DNA from: Streptosporangiaceae bacterium
GTDB lineage: Bacteria > Actinomycetota > Actinomycetes > Streptosporangiales > Streptosporangiaceae
Length of the DNA: 64,000 nt
Reading direction: 5' to 3'
Assembly: GCA_025964695.1 (NCBI GenBank)
Contig: JAOPYK010000231.1
Location: forward strand, 1-64,000
This document shows positions 34,203-42,670 of the stretch, piece by piece. Every line of letters begins with the position of its first letter. Position 1 is the first letter of the stretch. The notes under the pieces are model-generated. The model saw nothing but the letters and a program-made list of their open reading frames with translations, was not told where the DNA came from and did no database searches. Both the position numbers and the translations under genes were made by a program.

Positions 34203-34661
34203 ATGCACTGTCCGTTCTGCCGTAACCCCGACAGCCGGGTCATCGACAGCCGCTCCACGGAGGACGGCGCCGCCATCCGGCGACGTCGCTCCTGCCCGGA
34301 GTGCGGCAAGAGGTTCACCACGCAGGAGAGCGTGCTGGTGATGGTGGCCAAGCGCAGCGGTGTCACGGAGCCCTTCTCCAGAGAGAAGATCATCGCCGGG
34401 GTGCGCAGAGCCTGCCAGGGCCGCCCGGTCGACGAGGATGCGCTGGCGCAGCTCGGGCAGCGGGTGGAAGAGGCGCTCAGGGCGATGGGGGCGGCGGAGA
34501 TGCCGTCCCACGAGATCGGCCTGGCCATCCTCGGACCGCTGCGGGAGCTCGACGAGGTCGCCTACCTGCGATTCGCCTCGGTCTACCGGGGCTTCGAGTC
34601 GCTGGAGGACTTCGAGAAGGAGATCGCGACCTTGCGGACGGCGGCTCCCTCAGGGGAGTGA
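34203..34661 (+). CDS. nrdR: Transcriptional repressor NrdR
   Basis: A 152-residue NrdR: a zinc ribbon with Cys3, Cys6, Cys31 and Cys34 (HCPFC; SCPEC), then an ATP-cone domain (residues about 48-138). It senses ATP/dATP and represses ribonucleotide reductase genes. It is followed by nrdJ on the same strand after a 103-bp gap, as in Streptomyces nrdRJ. The purine-rich site GGGGAAGGG precedes the ATG. Confidence 0.97.
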   Translation: MHCPFCRNPDSRVIDSRSTEDGAAIRRRRSCPECGKRFTTQESVLVMVAKRSGVTEPFSREKIIAGVRRACQGRPVDEDALAQLGQRVEEALRAMGAAEMPSHEIGLAILGPLRELDEVAYLRFASVYRGFESLEDFEKEIATLRTAAPSGE

Positions 34662-34683
34662 GCGGTCCGGGTTGAAAACGAAC

Positions 34684-34715
34684 GCCCCGGCCGGCGAACC
34701 GCCGGCCGAAGGGGC
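34684..34715 (+). terminator. Intercistronic hairpin between nrdR and nrdJ
   Basis: GGCCGGC (34689-34695) pairs with GCCGGCC (34701-34707), extended by GCCCC/GGGGC across a 3-nt bulge. It could lower readthrough or stabilise mRNA between nrdR and nrdJ; no T run follows. Confidence 0.5.
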
Positions 34716-34764
34716 GAGGTGGTTCTGGATGTGAGCCCGGCGGGTGGGCTCAAGAGGGGAAGTC

Positions 34765-37644
34765 ATGACAGAGACGGTCAGCGGTTCAGCGGCCCGGAGC
34801 GGCAAGGGTGGCATCCGGCGGGGTGGGGCCAACGGAGCGGGCCGCAAGGGGCTCAAGATGGAACGCATCTTCACCACGCCCGGTGTGCATCCGTACGACG
34901 AGGTGACGTGGGAGCGTCGTGACGTCGTGATGACCAACTGGCGCGATGGCTCGATCAACTTTGAGCAGCATGGGGTTGAGTTCCCCGACTTCTGGTCGGT
35001 CAACGCGGCGAACATCGTCACCACGAAGTACTTCCGTGGCGCGGTGGGCTCACCGCAGCGGGAGTGGAGCCTCAAGCAGCTCGTCGACCGGGTCGTGCAG
35101 GTCTATGTCGACACCGGCCGGGAGAACGGCTACTTCGCCTCCGACGAGGACGCGGAGATCTTCGAGCATGAGCTGAAGCACGCCCTCGTGCACCAGGTGT
35201 TCAGCTTCAACTCGCCCGTCTGGTTCAACGTCGGTACGGCCTCGCCGCAGCAGGTTTCGGCGTGTTTCATCCTCTCCGTCGACGACACGATGGAGTCGAT
35301 CCTGGAGTGGTACAAGGAAGAGGGTGTGATCTTCAAGGGTGGCTCGGGGTCCGGGGTGAACCTCTCCCGTATCCGCTCCAGCAAGGAGCTGCTCTCGTCC
35401 GGCGGAACCGCCAGCGGTCCCGTCTCGTTCATGCGCGGCGCCGACGCCTCCGCGGGAACCATCAAGTCCGGTGGCGCCACCCGGCGAGCCGCGAAGATGG
35501 TCGTGCTGGACGTCGACCACCCCGACGTGGCGGAGTTCGTGCAGACGAAGGCCCGCGAAGAGGACAAGATCCGTGCGCTCCGCGACGCCGGGTTCGACAT
35601 GGATCTGGGCGGCAGGGACATCGTCAGCGTCCAGTACCAGAACGCCAACAACTCGGTCCGGGTCTCCGACGAGTTCATGCGCGCGGTGGAGACCGGCAGC
35701 GACTTCGGTCTGCGCTCGCGGCTCAGCGGTGAGGTCATCGAGACCATCCGCGCCAAGGATCTGTTCCGGCTGATGGCCCAGGCCGCCTGGGAGTGCGCCG
35801 ACCCGGGCATTCAGTACGACGACACCATCAACGACTGGCACACCAGCCCGGAATCCGGGCGGATCACGGCGAGTAACCCGTGCAGTGAGTATCTGCATCT
35901 GGACAACTCCTCGTGCAACCTGGCGTCCATCAACCTGATGAAGTTCTTGCAGGACGACGACTCGTTCGACGTGGCCAGGTTCGTCAAGCTGACCGAGCTG
36001 ATCATCACTGCGATGGACATCTCGATCACTTTCGCGGACTTCCCCACCGAGAAGATCACCGAGACCACCCGGGCCTTCCGGCAGCTGGGCATCGGCTACG
36101 CCAACCTGGGTGCGCTGCTGATGGCCAGCGGCCACGCCTACGACTCGGAGGGCGGCCGGTCGATCGCCGCGGCGATCACCTCGTTGATGACCGGTGTGGC
36201 CTACCGGCGCTCCGCCGAGCTGGCCGGGGTGGTCGGGCCGTACGACGGCCACGAGCGCAACGCCGAGCCGCACAAGCGGGTCATGCGTAAGCACGCCGCC
36301 GCCAACGACGAGATCCGCACGCTCGACGAGATCGACAAGGAGGTCCACGTCGAGGCCACCAGGCAGTGGCAGCAGTGCCTCAAGCTCGGCGAGAAGAACG
36401 GGTACCGGAACGCCCAGGCCTCGCTGCTGGCTCCGACCGGGACCATCGGCCTGATGATGGACTGTGACACCACGGGTATCGAGCCCGACCTGGCGCTGGC
36501 GAAGTTCAAGAAGCTGGTCGGCGGCGGCTCGATGCAGATCGTCAACCTCACGGTGCCGCGTGCGCTCAAGCAGTTGGGCTACCAGCAGGAGCAGATCGAG
36601 GCGATCGTCGAGTACATCTCCGAGCATGGTCACGTCATCGATGCGCCGGGCCTCAAGCAGGGGCACTACGAGGTGTTCGACTGCGCGATGGGCGAGCGGG
36701 TGATCAGCCCGATGGGTCACGTGCGGATGATGGCCGCGGTGCAGCCGTTCCTCAGCGGGGCCATCAGCAAGACCTGCAACGTGCCGGAGAGCGCCACCGT
36801 CGAGGACATCGAGAAGGTGTACTTCGAGGGCTGGAAGATGGGCCTCAAGGCGCTCGCGATCTACCGGGACAACTGCAAGGTCGGCCAGCCGCTGTCCGTC
36901 GCCAAGAAGAAGGCAGAGGAGAAGACCGAGGCGGAGCCGGTCGTGGTGGCCTCCCCGCCGGAGGTGCGGCCGGTCCGCAAGCGGCTGCCCAAGCGGCGGC
37001 CCGCGACCGTCACCCGGTTCTCGGTGGCCGGCGCCGAGGGTTACATGACGGCCTCCAGCTACCCCGGCGACGGACTCGGCGAGGTGTTCCTCAAGCTCGG
37101 CAAGCAGGGTTCGACGCTCGCCGGGGTGATGGACGCCTTCTCCATGGCGATCTCGATCAGCCTGCAGTACGGAGTGCCGCTGGAGACCTGGGTGGAGAAG
37201 TTCACCAACATGCGGTTCGAGCCGGCGGGCATGACCGACGACCCGGACATCCGGATGGCCACCTCGATGATGGACTACATCTTCCGGCGGCTGGCGCTCG
37301 ACCACCTGCCGTACGAGCAGCGGGCCGAGCTGGGCATCTTCACCGCCGACGAGCGTTCCCTGCAGGCGGCGGGGGAGGACCCGGCCACGCTGCACGCCGA
37401 GGACGAAGTCGATCCGGAGACCCTGGCTCAGTCGGCACCGATCGAGAGGCCCGTCGACAAGCCGGCGGAGCGCAAGGAGCTTCTCATGCCGCCCGCCCAG
37501 GCCGGATCATCGGTCGACGTGACCGAGAGCCACCAGCGCCGGACGGCCGACGCGCCGCTCTGCATGACCTGCGGCACGAAGATGCGGCCGGCCGGTAGCT
37601 GCTACGTCTGTGAGGGCTGCGGCTCCACCAGCGGCTGCAGTTGA
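34765..37644 (+). CDS. nrdJ: Vitamin B12-dependent ribonucleotide reductase (class II)
   Basis: A 959-residue class II ribonucleotide reductase that makes deoxyribonucleotides using adenosylcobalamin, independent of oxygen. Visible parts are NSPVWFNVG and ACFILSVDDTMESI near residues 150-175, the NPCSEYLHLDNSSCNLASINL active-site region near 372, and the C-terminal Cys-rich tail (CMTCGTK...CYVCEGCGSTSGCS) used for reduction. The ATG at 34765 has GAGGGGA five nt upstream and is chosen over a GTG at 34744. The first 35 residues are Gly/Ser/Arg-rich. Regulated presumably by NrdR boxes upstream of nrdR. A strong hairpin ends it. Confidence 0.97.
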   Translation: MTETVSGSAARSGKGGIRRGGANGAGRKGLKMERIFTTPGVHPYDEVTWERRDVVMTNWRDGSINFEQHGVEFPDFWSVNAANIVTTKYFRGAVGSPQREWSLKQLVDRVVQVYVDTGRENGYFASDEDAEIFEHELKHALVHQVFSFNSPVWFNVGTASPQQVSACFILSVDDTMESILEWYKEEGVIFKGGSGSGVNLSRIRSSKELLSSGGTASGPVSFMRGADASAGTIKSGGATRRAAKMVVLDVDHPDVAEFVQTKAREEDKIRALRDAGFDMDLGGRDIVSVQYQNANNSVRVSDEFMRAVETGSDFGLRSRLSGEVIETIRAKDLFRLMAQAAWECADPGIQYDDTINDWHTSPESGRITASNPCSEYLHLDNSSCNLASINLMKFLQDDDSFDVARFVKLTELIITAMDISITFADFPTEKITETTRAFRQLGIGYANLGALLMASGHAYDSEGGRSIAAAITSLMTGVAYRRSAELAGVVGPYDGHERNAEPHKRVMRKHAAANDEIRTLDEIDKEVHVEATRQWQQCLKLGEKNGYRNAQASLLAPTGTIGLMMDCDTTGIEPDLALAKFKKLVGGGSMQIVNLTVPRALKQLGYQQEQIEAIVEYISEHGHVIDAPGLKQGHYEVFDCAMGERVISPMGHVRMMAAVQPFLSGAISKTCNVPESATVEDIEKVYFEGWKMGLKALAIYRDNCKVGQPLSVAKKKAEEKTEAEPVVVASPPEVRPVRKRLPKRRPATVTRFSVAGAEGYMTASSYPGDGLGEVFLKLGKQGSTLAGVMDAFSMAISISLQYGVPLETWVEKFTNMRFEPAGMTDDPDIRMATSMMDYIFRRLALDHLPYEQRAELGIFTADERSLQAAGEDPATLHAEDEVDPETLAQSAPIERPVDKPAERKELLMPPAQAGSSVDVTESHQRRTADAPLCMTCGTKMRPAGSCYVCEGCGSTSGCS

Positions 37645-37710
37645 TAACGGGCGAAGTTGCGACGGATACCACGTTCAGTCGCGTGCGCATAATGCAATAA
37701 CCGCTGCTCG

Positions 37711-37747
37711 CGAGGGGTGGCGGGACGACCCGCCTCGCCACCCCTCG
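37711..37747 (+). terminator. Terminator after nrdJ
   Basis: CGAGGGGTGGCG (37711-37722) and CGCCACCCCTCG (37736-37747) form a perfect 12-bp stem with a 13-nt loop. It starts 66 nt beyond the nrdJ stop. Confidence 0.82.
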
Positions 37748-37967
37748 GCCTCTTGGCCCACGTAGGGCCACCGCAACCTGACAATGTCGGTGCCGCCGGT
37801 AGTTTCCGTGCTGGTGGCTGTGTCCGTTTGAAGCCGATGAGGTCGTTGTTCATGCGGGGACGCGAAGGGCGGGTACCCGGTCCCCAGCTTCTTCCGCGCC
37901 GAAGTGATCTGGTCCGGTTCCGGCGAGTGCGTGTTCACCCCTGAAGTAGGTCAAGCGCCGCTCCGGG
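37748..37967. other. Non-coding gap after nrdJ terminator
   Basis: Remainder of a 323-bp stretch between nrdJ and the small gene at 37968. Short open frames occur on both strands but none has a ribosome site, recognisable motif or plausible codon pattern. Nothing more can be supported. Confidence 0.5.
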
Positions 37968-38258
37968 CTACTGGGCGGAAGGCAGGTCGATGGCGGTGCC
38001 GTACAGGCGGGACACGCGAAGCCTGATCACCAGGCGCCGGTCCGCGACCATGTTCTGCAGGAACGCGGCCTCGTCCGCTGGCCGCTCGAAGGCCGGTTGC
38101 ATGCCGAGCAGCTCCCGTCCGGCGTCGTCACCGGGTACGGTGCTCACCCCCATCCGGTGCGCGCAGAACAGCTGCGCGAGCTGCTCATCTGAGAGGGCCA
38201 GAGCCCCGGGGCCTCTGCCTGGCCCGTAGGTGTTCGCGTCCTTCACTGTCTGGGTCAT
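37968..38258 (-). CDS. Small hypothetical protein downstream of MFS gene
   Basis: A 96-residue protein, start chosen at the ATG 38258 with AGGAG eight nt upstream; an ATG at 38309 would overlap the MFS stop. The sequence (LALSDEQLAQLFCAHRMGVSTVPGDDAGRELLG) is helical without membrane segments; the end reads VADRRLVIRLRVSRLYGTAIDLPSAQ. I do not recognise a family. It lies 47 bp after the MFS transporter and probably shares its transcript, so a role with the transporter or its regulator is possible. Confidence 0.55.
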   Translation of the reverse strand: MTQTVKDANTYGPGRGPGALALSDEQLAQLFCAHRMGVSTVPGDDAGRELLGMQPAFERPADEAAFLQNMVADRRLVIRLRVSRLYGTAIDLPSAQ

Positions 38259-38305
38259 GTGGTCGGCTCCTGTGCATCGGGCCGGTGGCCCGGCGTGGCG
38301 GTGCG

Positions 38306-39787
38306 TCATGCGGTGGTGAAGGTGCTGGACTCCGTCGCGGCCTCATCGCTTCCGGCCGCGGTGTCCGGCCGTGCCATGGCTCGTGGCTGCCGCAGGATCG
38401 TGGCGGCGAGGACGAAGGCGACGGCGAGCAGGCCGGAGCCGATGGCGAATGCTAGGTGGAAGCCGCCGGTCAGTGCCGACGCGGTGCTGTGCCCGTCGGT
38501 GAGCAGGCCTTTCGTGCGGGCGGTCGCCAGGGTGGACAACGCGGCGACGCCGAACGCGCCGCCGACCTGTTGGGTGGTGTTGAAGAGCCCGGAAGCGACC
38601 CCGGCATCGCGGGCGTCGGCATCCGACATGCCGAGTGCGGTGAGGGCCGAGATCGCCAGGCCGAAGCCGCCCGCGAGCAGCATCGTCGGCAGCAGGTGCA
38701 CGACGTAGTCGGCGTGGACGGGAAGGCGGGTCAGTAGCGCGAGCGCCGCCACCAGCAGCGCGAGTCCGGCGAGCAGCACGTTGCGCTCGCCGAACCGGGC
38801 GTTGAGCCGGGCCGAGAAGCCGAGGGACAGCGTTCCTATCATCACCGCCGCGGGGAGCATCGCCAGGCCGGTGCCCGCGGCGCCGTAGCCGAGCACGTTC
38901 TGCAGGTACAGGGCGATGAGGATCTGGAACCCGAACAGGGCGGACACCATCAGTATCTGGATGAGGTTGGCGCCCGACACGTTGCGCGAGCGGAACATGC
39001 GCAGCGGCAGCAGAGGGTCGGCCGCCTTCGCCTGCCGCAGGACGAACGCGGCGAGCAGGACGACCGCGAGGGCGGCGAAGCCCATCGTGTGCGCCGAGCC
39101 CCAGCCGTAGCGGTTTGTCTCGACGATGGTGTAGACGCCGAGCATCAGCCCGGCGGTGACCAGGACGGCGCCCAGCGCGTCAGCCCCCGCCCCGAACCCG
39201 AGGCCGCGGTCGGACTCGAGTATCCGCACGGCCAGGGCCACGGCCGCGACGCCGATGGGCAGGTTGATGAAGAAGATCCAGTGCCAGCTGAGTGCCTGGG
39301 TGAGGACCCCACCGAGAACCTGTCCGATCGAGGCGCCGGCGGCGCCGACGAAGCTGAAGGCGCCGATCGCCTTCCCGCGCTCGCGCGGGTCGGGGAACAG
39401 CGTGACGATCATGCCCAGGCTCACCGCGGACGCCAGCGCTCCGCCGATGCCCTGCACGAACCGCGCGGCGATCAGCATCTCCTGCCCGGTGGAGACCCCG
39501 CACAGCAACGACGCGGCGGTGAACAGGGTCAGGCCCGCGAGGAACACACGTTTGCGTCCGATCAGGTCGCCGAGCCGCCCGGCCAGGAGCAGCAGACCAC
39601 CGAAAGCGATCATGTAGGCGTTGACCGTCCAGGTCAGGTTGGCGGGCGAGAAGCCCAGGTCATGCTGGATGGCCGGTAGCGCCACGGTCACGATGCTGCC
39701 ATCGAGGATGATCATCAGCATCCCCGCGCAGAGCACGGCCAGGGCCGGCCAGCGCGAGGGGGAAGCGGGAATCGCGGAACGGGACAT
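38306..39787 (-). CDS. MFS efflux transporter (DHA2/EmrB-QacA type)
   Basis: A 493-residue major facilitator with about 14 transmembrane segments. The DHA2 signatures are visible: LDGSIVTVALPAIQHDLG in helix 1 (motif D1), the GRLGDLIGRKRVFLAG loop (motif A), and GIGGALASAVSLGMIVTLFP (motif C-like antiporter region). Such proteins export drugs or lipophilic compounds in exchange for protons. The ATG at 39787 has AGGAG upstream. A marR gene lies directly upstream on the same strand, and a palindrome overlaps the promoter. Confidence 0.9.
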   Translation of the reverse strand: MSRSAIPASPSRWPALAVLCAGMLMIILDGSIVTVALPAIQHDLGFSPANLTWTVNAYMIAFGGLLLLAGRLGDLIGRKRVFLAGLTLFTAASLLCGVSTGQEMLIAARFVQGIGGALASAVSLGMIVTLFPDPRERGKAIGAFSFVGAAGASIGQVLGGVLTQALSWHWIFFINLPIGVAAVALAVRILESDRGLGFGAGADALGAVLVTAGLMLGVYTIVETNRYGWGSAHTMGFAALAVVLLAAFVLRQAKAADPLLPLRMFRSRNVSGANLIQILMVSALFGFQILIALYLQNVLGYGAAGTGLAMLPAAVMIGTLSLGFSARLNARFGERNVLLAGLALLVAALALLTRLPVHADYVVHLLPTMLLAGGFGLAISALTALGMSDADARDAGVASGLFNTTQQVGGAFGVAALSTLATARTKGLLTDGHSTASALTGGFHLAFAIGSGLLAVAFVLAATILRQPRAMARPDTAAGSDEAATESSTFTTA

Positions 39788-39843
39788 GGGGTCGTCTCCT
39801 GGTTTGTGAAGCAACAGGAACGACTCTAGCGGATTGTTTTGTT

Positions 39844-39865
39844 ATAGACGATCTATTATGGACCT
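39844..39865. promoter_or_regulatory. Candidate MarR operator 1 (MFS promoter)
   Basis: ATAGA-CGA-TCTAT (39844-39856) is a perfect 5+5 palindrome in the AT-rich stretch upstream of the MFS gene. It is followed by TATGGACCT. The 15-mer ATCTATTATGGACCT (39851-39865) recurs with 3 changes upstream of marR (40388-40402). Confidence 0.5.
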
Positions 39866-40352
39866 AATTCTTCCTCTGTCGTGCCCGCCGCACCTGCCGA
39901 TCCGACTCCACCGGTGTGGCCAGGTGTCCCTCGACCAGCCGCGTGAGGGCGTCTACGAGCACCTCGCGCTGTTCTTCCGGGAGTGCCTCGAGAACGTCGC
40001 GATGCACGCGGTCGGCGATCTTCGCCCCCTCTGCGACGGCCCGCTCGCCCGCCGGGGTCACCGCGATGATGCGGGCCCGGCGGTCTGTGCTCGATGGGCG
40101 GCGCTCCGCGAGCCCCGCCTTCTCCAGATCGTCGACGGTGACGACCATCGTGGTCTTGTCCATATCGGAGATCTCCGCCAGCTGGATCTGCGTCCGTTCC
40201 GTCTCCAGCGCGTGGAACAGCACGCAGTAGGCGCGCGGGGTGATCCCGATCTCGGCGAAGGCCGCCGTCATCTGTGTCGCCAGCACGTGACCGGCATGGG
40301 TGAACAGATGGGACAGGTCTGCGACTGTTCGGGTGGGCACGCTGGTCGTCAT
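39864..40352 (-). CDS. MarR family transcriptional regulator
   Basis: A 162-residue winged-helix regulator of the MarR family. The DNA-binding region is IQLAEISDMDKTTMVVTVDDLEKAGLAERRPSSTDRRARIIAVT, with the wing DRR motif. These repressors typically control an adjacent efflux pump and are released by its substrates. The gene is upstream of the MFS transporter, 77 bp away, on the same strand; the shared 15-mer motifs support joint control. Confidence 0.93.
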   Translation of the reverse strand: MTTSVPTRTVADLSHLFTHAGHVLATQMTAAFAEIGITPRAYCVLFHALETERTQIQLAEISDMDKTTMVVTVDDLEKAGLAERRPSSTDRRARIIAVTPAGERAVAEGAKIADRVHRDVLEALPEEQREVLVDALTRLVEGHLATPVESDRQVRRARQRKN

Positions 40353-40382
40353 GCCATGAGCCTACCAAGTAGGTCCGCTAAG

Positions 40383-40402
40383 AGATTATCTGCTATGAAC
40401 CT
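40383..40402. promoter_or_regulatory. Candidate MarR operator 2 (marR promoter)
   Basis: AGATTATCT is a short palindrome, followed by GCTATGAACCT. The 15-mer ATCTGCTATGAACCT repeats the motif at 39851-39865 (12 of 15 identical). It is 36 bp upstream of the marR ATG. Confidence 0.45.
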
Positions 40403-40429
40403 TTAATCCCTCGGGGACGGGCCGGCCGG

Positions 40430-40948
40430 TCAGAACAGAGCGGCGCCGATGACGCCTCGTTCGAAGTCGAGCAGGTGCTGTTTGGTCGGCAGGCCGCCGC
40501 CGTAGCCGGTGAGGTCGCCGGTGGAGCCGACCACGCGATGGCAGGGCACGATGATGCCGATCGGATTCTTGCCATTGGCCAGGCCGACGGCCCGTGCGGC
40601 GGTGGGCTGCCCGATCCGGTCGGCGAGCTGACCGTAGGAGATCGTCTCGCCGTACGGAATGTCCCCCAGGGCGGTCCAGACCCGCCGCTGGAACGGCGTG
40701 CCGGTGAGGGCCAGGGGCAGCTCAAAGCGGGTTCGCCGCCCGTCGAAGTAGGCCCGCAGCTGGCCCGCGGCTTCGGCGAACGGTTCGGTACGGGGCTCGG
40801 TCTCGAGTTCACCGAAGGTCTCCGCCGGGGGCCGGTGCCGCTGCCGGTGCATGTAGAGACCGGCCAGGGTGCCATCGACCGCCACGAGGGTGAGCGGGCC
40901 GACCGGGCTGTCCAGCACGGTGTGCGTCCTGTGTTCCACCAGTGTCAT
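40430..40948 (-). CDS. ogt: Methylated-DNA-[protein]-cysteine S-methyltransferase
   Basis: A 172-residue O6-alkylguanine-DNA alkyltransferase. The acceptor cysteine is Cys136 in the IPCHRV-type motif (IVPCHRVVGSTG), and the helix-turn-helix with the arginine finger (QLADRIGQPTAARAVGLAN) precedes it. The protein is used once per alkyl group removed. It lies 36 bp downstream of the Ada-AlkA fusion on the same strand and is probably in its operon, as in mycobacterial alkA-ogt. Confidence 0.95.
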   Translation of the reverse strand: MTLVEHRTHTVLDSPVGPLTLVAVDGTLAGLYMHRQRHRPPAETFGELETEPRTEPFAEAAGQLRAYFDGRRTRFELPLALTGTPFQRRVWTALGDIPYGETISYGQLADRIGQPTAARAVGLANGKNPIGIIVPCHRVVGSTGDLTGYGGGLPTKQHLLDFERGVIGAALF

Positions 40949-40984
40949 CAGGAGTCCTTCGCGTCGGTCTGGCGGTACGGGAGG

Positions 40985-42457
40985 TCAGGCGGCAGGTAGC
41001 CGGTTGATGGGGTGATCGCCGGTGGCCCACAGATACTGAACGGCGTAGGCGCGCCAGGGCCGCCAGGCGGCGGCGTGCCGGGTGAGCGCGGCGGGTGTGG
41101 CGGGGAGGCCGGTCTGGCGGGCGGCGATGCGGACTCCGAGGTCGGTGGGGATGAAGGCGTCAGGGTCCCCGAGGGCCCGCATCGCGATGGTCTCGATCGT
41201 CCAGGGCCCGAGTCCCGGCAATGCCGTGAGCCGTGCGCGGGCCCGATCCCAGTCGCCTCCGACGCTGAGATCGATCTCGTCCGCGGCCAAGGCGGTGATC
41301 AGGCCGGTGAGCGTGGTTCGCCGTGCCCGGGGCAGGGCGAGTGCCGCCGGGTCCAGTGAAGCCAGTGCCGCCGGCCCCGGGAAGAGGCGGGTGAGGCCTC
41401 CGGCCGGGTCGCTGATCGGCTCGCCGTGCGCGGTGACCAGCCGGGCCGCGTGGGTGCGGGCGGCCGCGGTGGAGACCTGCTGTCCGAGCACCGCCCGCAC
41501 CGCGAACTCGGAAGGGTCAACCGTGCGAGGCACCCGGCGGCCGGGCTCCTTGTCCACGAGGGGGGCCAGCACCGGGTCGCCGCGGAGGAGGTCGTCGACG
41601 GCGACGGGGTCGGCATCGAGATCGAGCAGGCGCCGGCATCGGCTGATCGCGGTGGAGAGGTCGCGGAGGTCGGTGAGGGCCAGCCGGCAGCCGACGTGGT
41701 CGGGGAGCGGTCTCAGGGTGGCGATGCCGTGGCCGTGCGGCAGGCGCAGAGTGCGGCGGTACGCGCCGTCGCGCCACTCCTCGATCCCGGGTACGGCGGT
41801 CGCGGCGAGATGCCCGAACAGGTTGCCGGGGGCCAGCGGAGCGCGGAACGGCAGCCGCAGCGACAACACGCCAGGTGTGGTGGCCGGGCGTCCGCGGGCG
41901 ACGCGATCCCGTAGCTGGGTCGGGGTCAGGGCGAAGACCTCCCTGACGGTGTCATTGAACGTCCGGATGCTGGCGAACCCGGCGGCGAAGGCGACGTCGC
42001 TCATGGGCAGGGTGCTGGTCTCGATCAGTAGCCGGGCAGTCTGGGCCCGCTGTGCCCGTGCCAGCGCCAGCGGGCCGGCGCCGAGTTCGGCGAGCAGCTG
42101 GCGTTCGATCTGGCGCGTGCTGTAGCCGAGCTGTGCGGCCAGACCGGGCACTCCGTCGCGGTCGACGACACCATCAGCGATCATGCGCATCGCGCGCGCC
42201 ACGACGTCGGCGCGCACGTTCCACTCCGGAGAGCCGGGGCTGGTGTCGGGCCGGCAGCGTTTGCAGGCCCGGAACCCGGCCAGCTGTGCCGCGGCGGCGC
42301 TGGGATAGAAGCGCATGTTCTCGATCTTGGGCGGCACCACCGGGCAGCTCGGCCTGCAGTAGATCCCGGTGGTGATCACCGCGCCGAAGAACCAGCCGTC
42401 GAACCGGGCGTCCTTGGACTGTACGGCCCGGATGCACCGCTCCACGTCTTCATACAT
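40985..42457 (-). CDS. alkA: Ada-AlkA fusion: methyl-sensing activator with 3-methyladenine DNA glycosylase
   Basis: A 490-residue protein with three modules. Residues 1-75 are an Ada metal-binding domain: Cys34, Cys38, Cys65 and Cys68 (YCRPSC; FRACKRC). Cys34 takes methyl groups from DNA phosphates and turns the protein into an activator. Residues 80-190 are an AraC-type helix-turn-helix. Residues about 200-485 are an AlkA-type glycosylase with a helix-hairpin-helix (LTALPGLGPWTIETIAMRALGDPDAFIPTDLG) whose last Asp is the catalytic residue. It thus both senses and repairs alkylation. It heads the operon with ogt. Confidence 0.94.
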   Translation of the reverse strand: MYEDVERCIRAVQSKDARFDGWFFGAVITTGIYCRPSCPVVPPKIENMRFYPSAAAAQLAGFRACKRCRPDTSPGSPEWNVRADVVARAMRMIADGVVDRDGVPGLAAQLGYSTRQIERQLLAELGAGPLALARAQRAQTARLLIETSTLPMSDVAFAAGFASIRTFNDTVREVFALTPTQLRDRVARGRPATTPGVLSLRLPFRAPLAPGNLFGHLAATAVPGIEEWRDGAYRRTLRLPHGHGIATLRPLPDHVGCRLALTDLRDLSTAISRCRRLLDLDADPVAVDDLLRGDPVLAPLVDKEPGRRVPRTVDPSEFAVRAVLGQQVSTAAARTHAARLVTAHGEPISDPAGGLTRLFPGPAALASLDPAALALPRARRTTLTGLITALAADEIDLSVGGDWDRARARLTALPGLGPWTIETIAMRALGDPDAFIPTDLGVRIAARQTGLPATPAALTRHAAAWRPWRAYAVQYLWATGDHPINRLPAA

Positions 42458-42670
42458 ACCAACAGCATCGCCGGTGGCCCCGCCTTTGGGCTAGCGGAAA
42501 TCCGACATCACCGTGAGCGCCGATCTGGTCGCGAACCCGCCAGACGGCCGCCGGGGACGGCCGCCGGGCCGTGCTCCATGGCCCTCTTCGACCCGGCCAT
42601 CGCACCTCGGTCGGCGCCTGCCGATACCGGGCCCCCGGGCCGCCGGAGGGCGCCGCGGTGCAGAGGCGGT

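Noticed and set aside
35050-37395. Long antisense frame (781 codons) inside nrdJ
   Set aside because: A GC-frame shadow of the reductase with His/Gly/Leu-rich composition and no motif.
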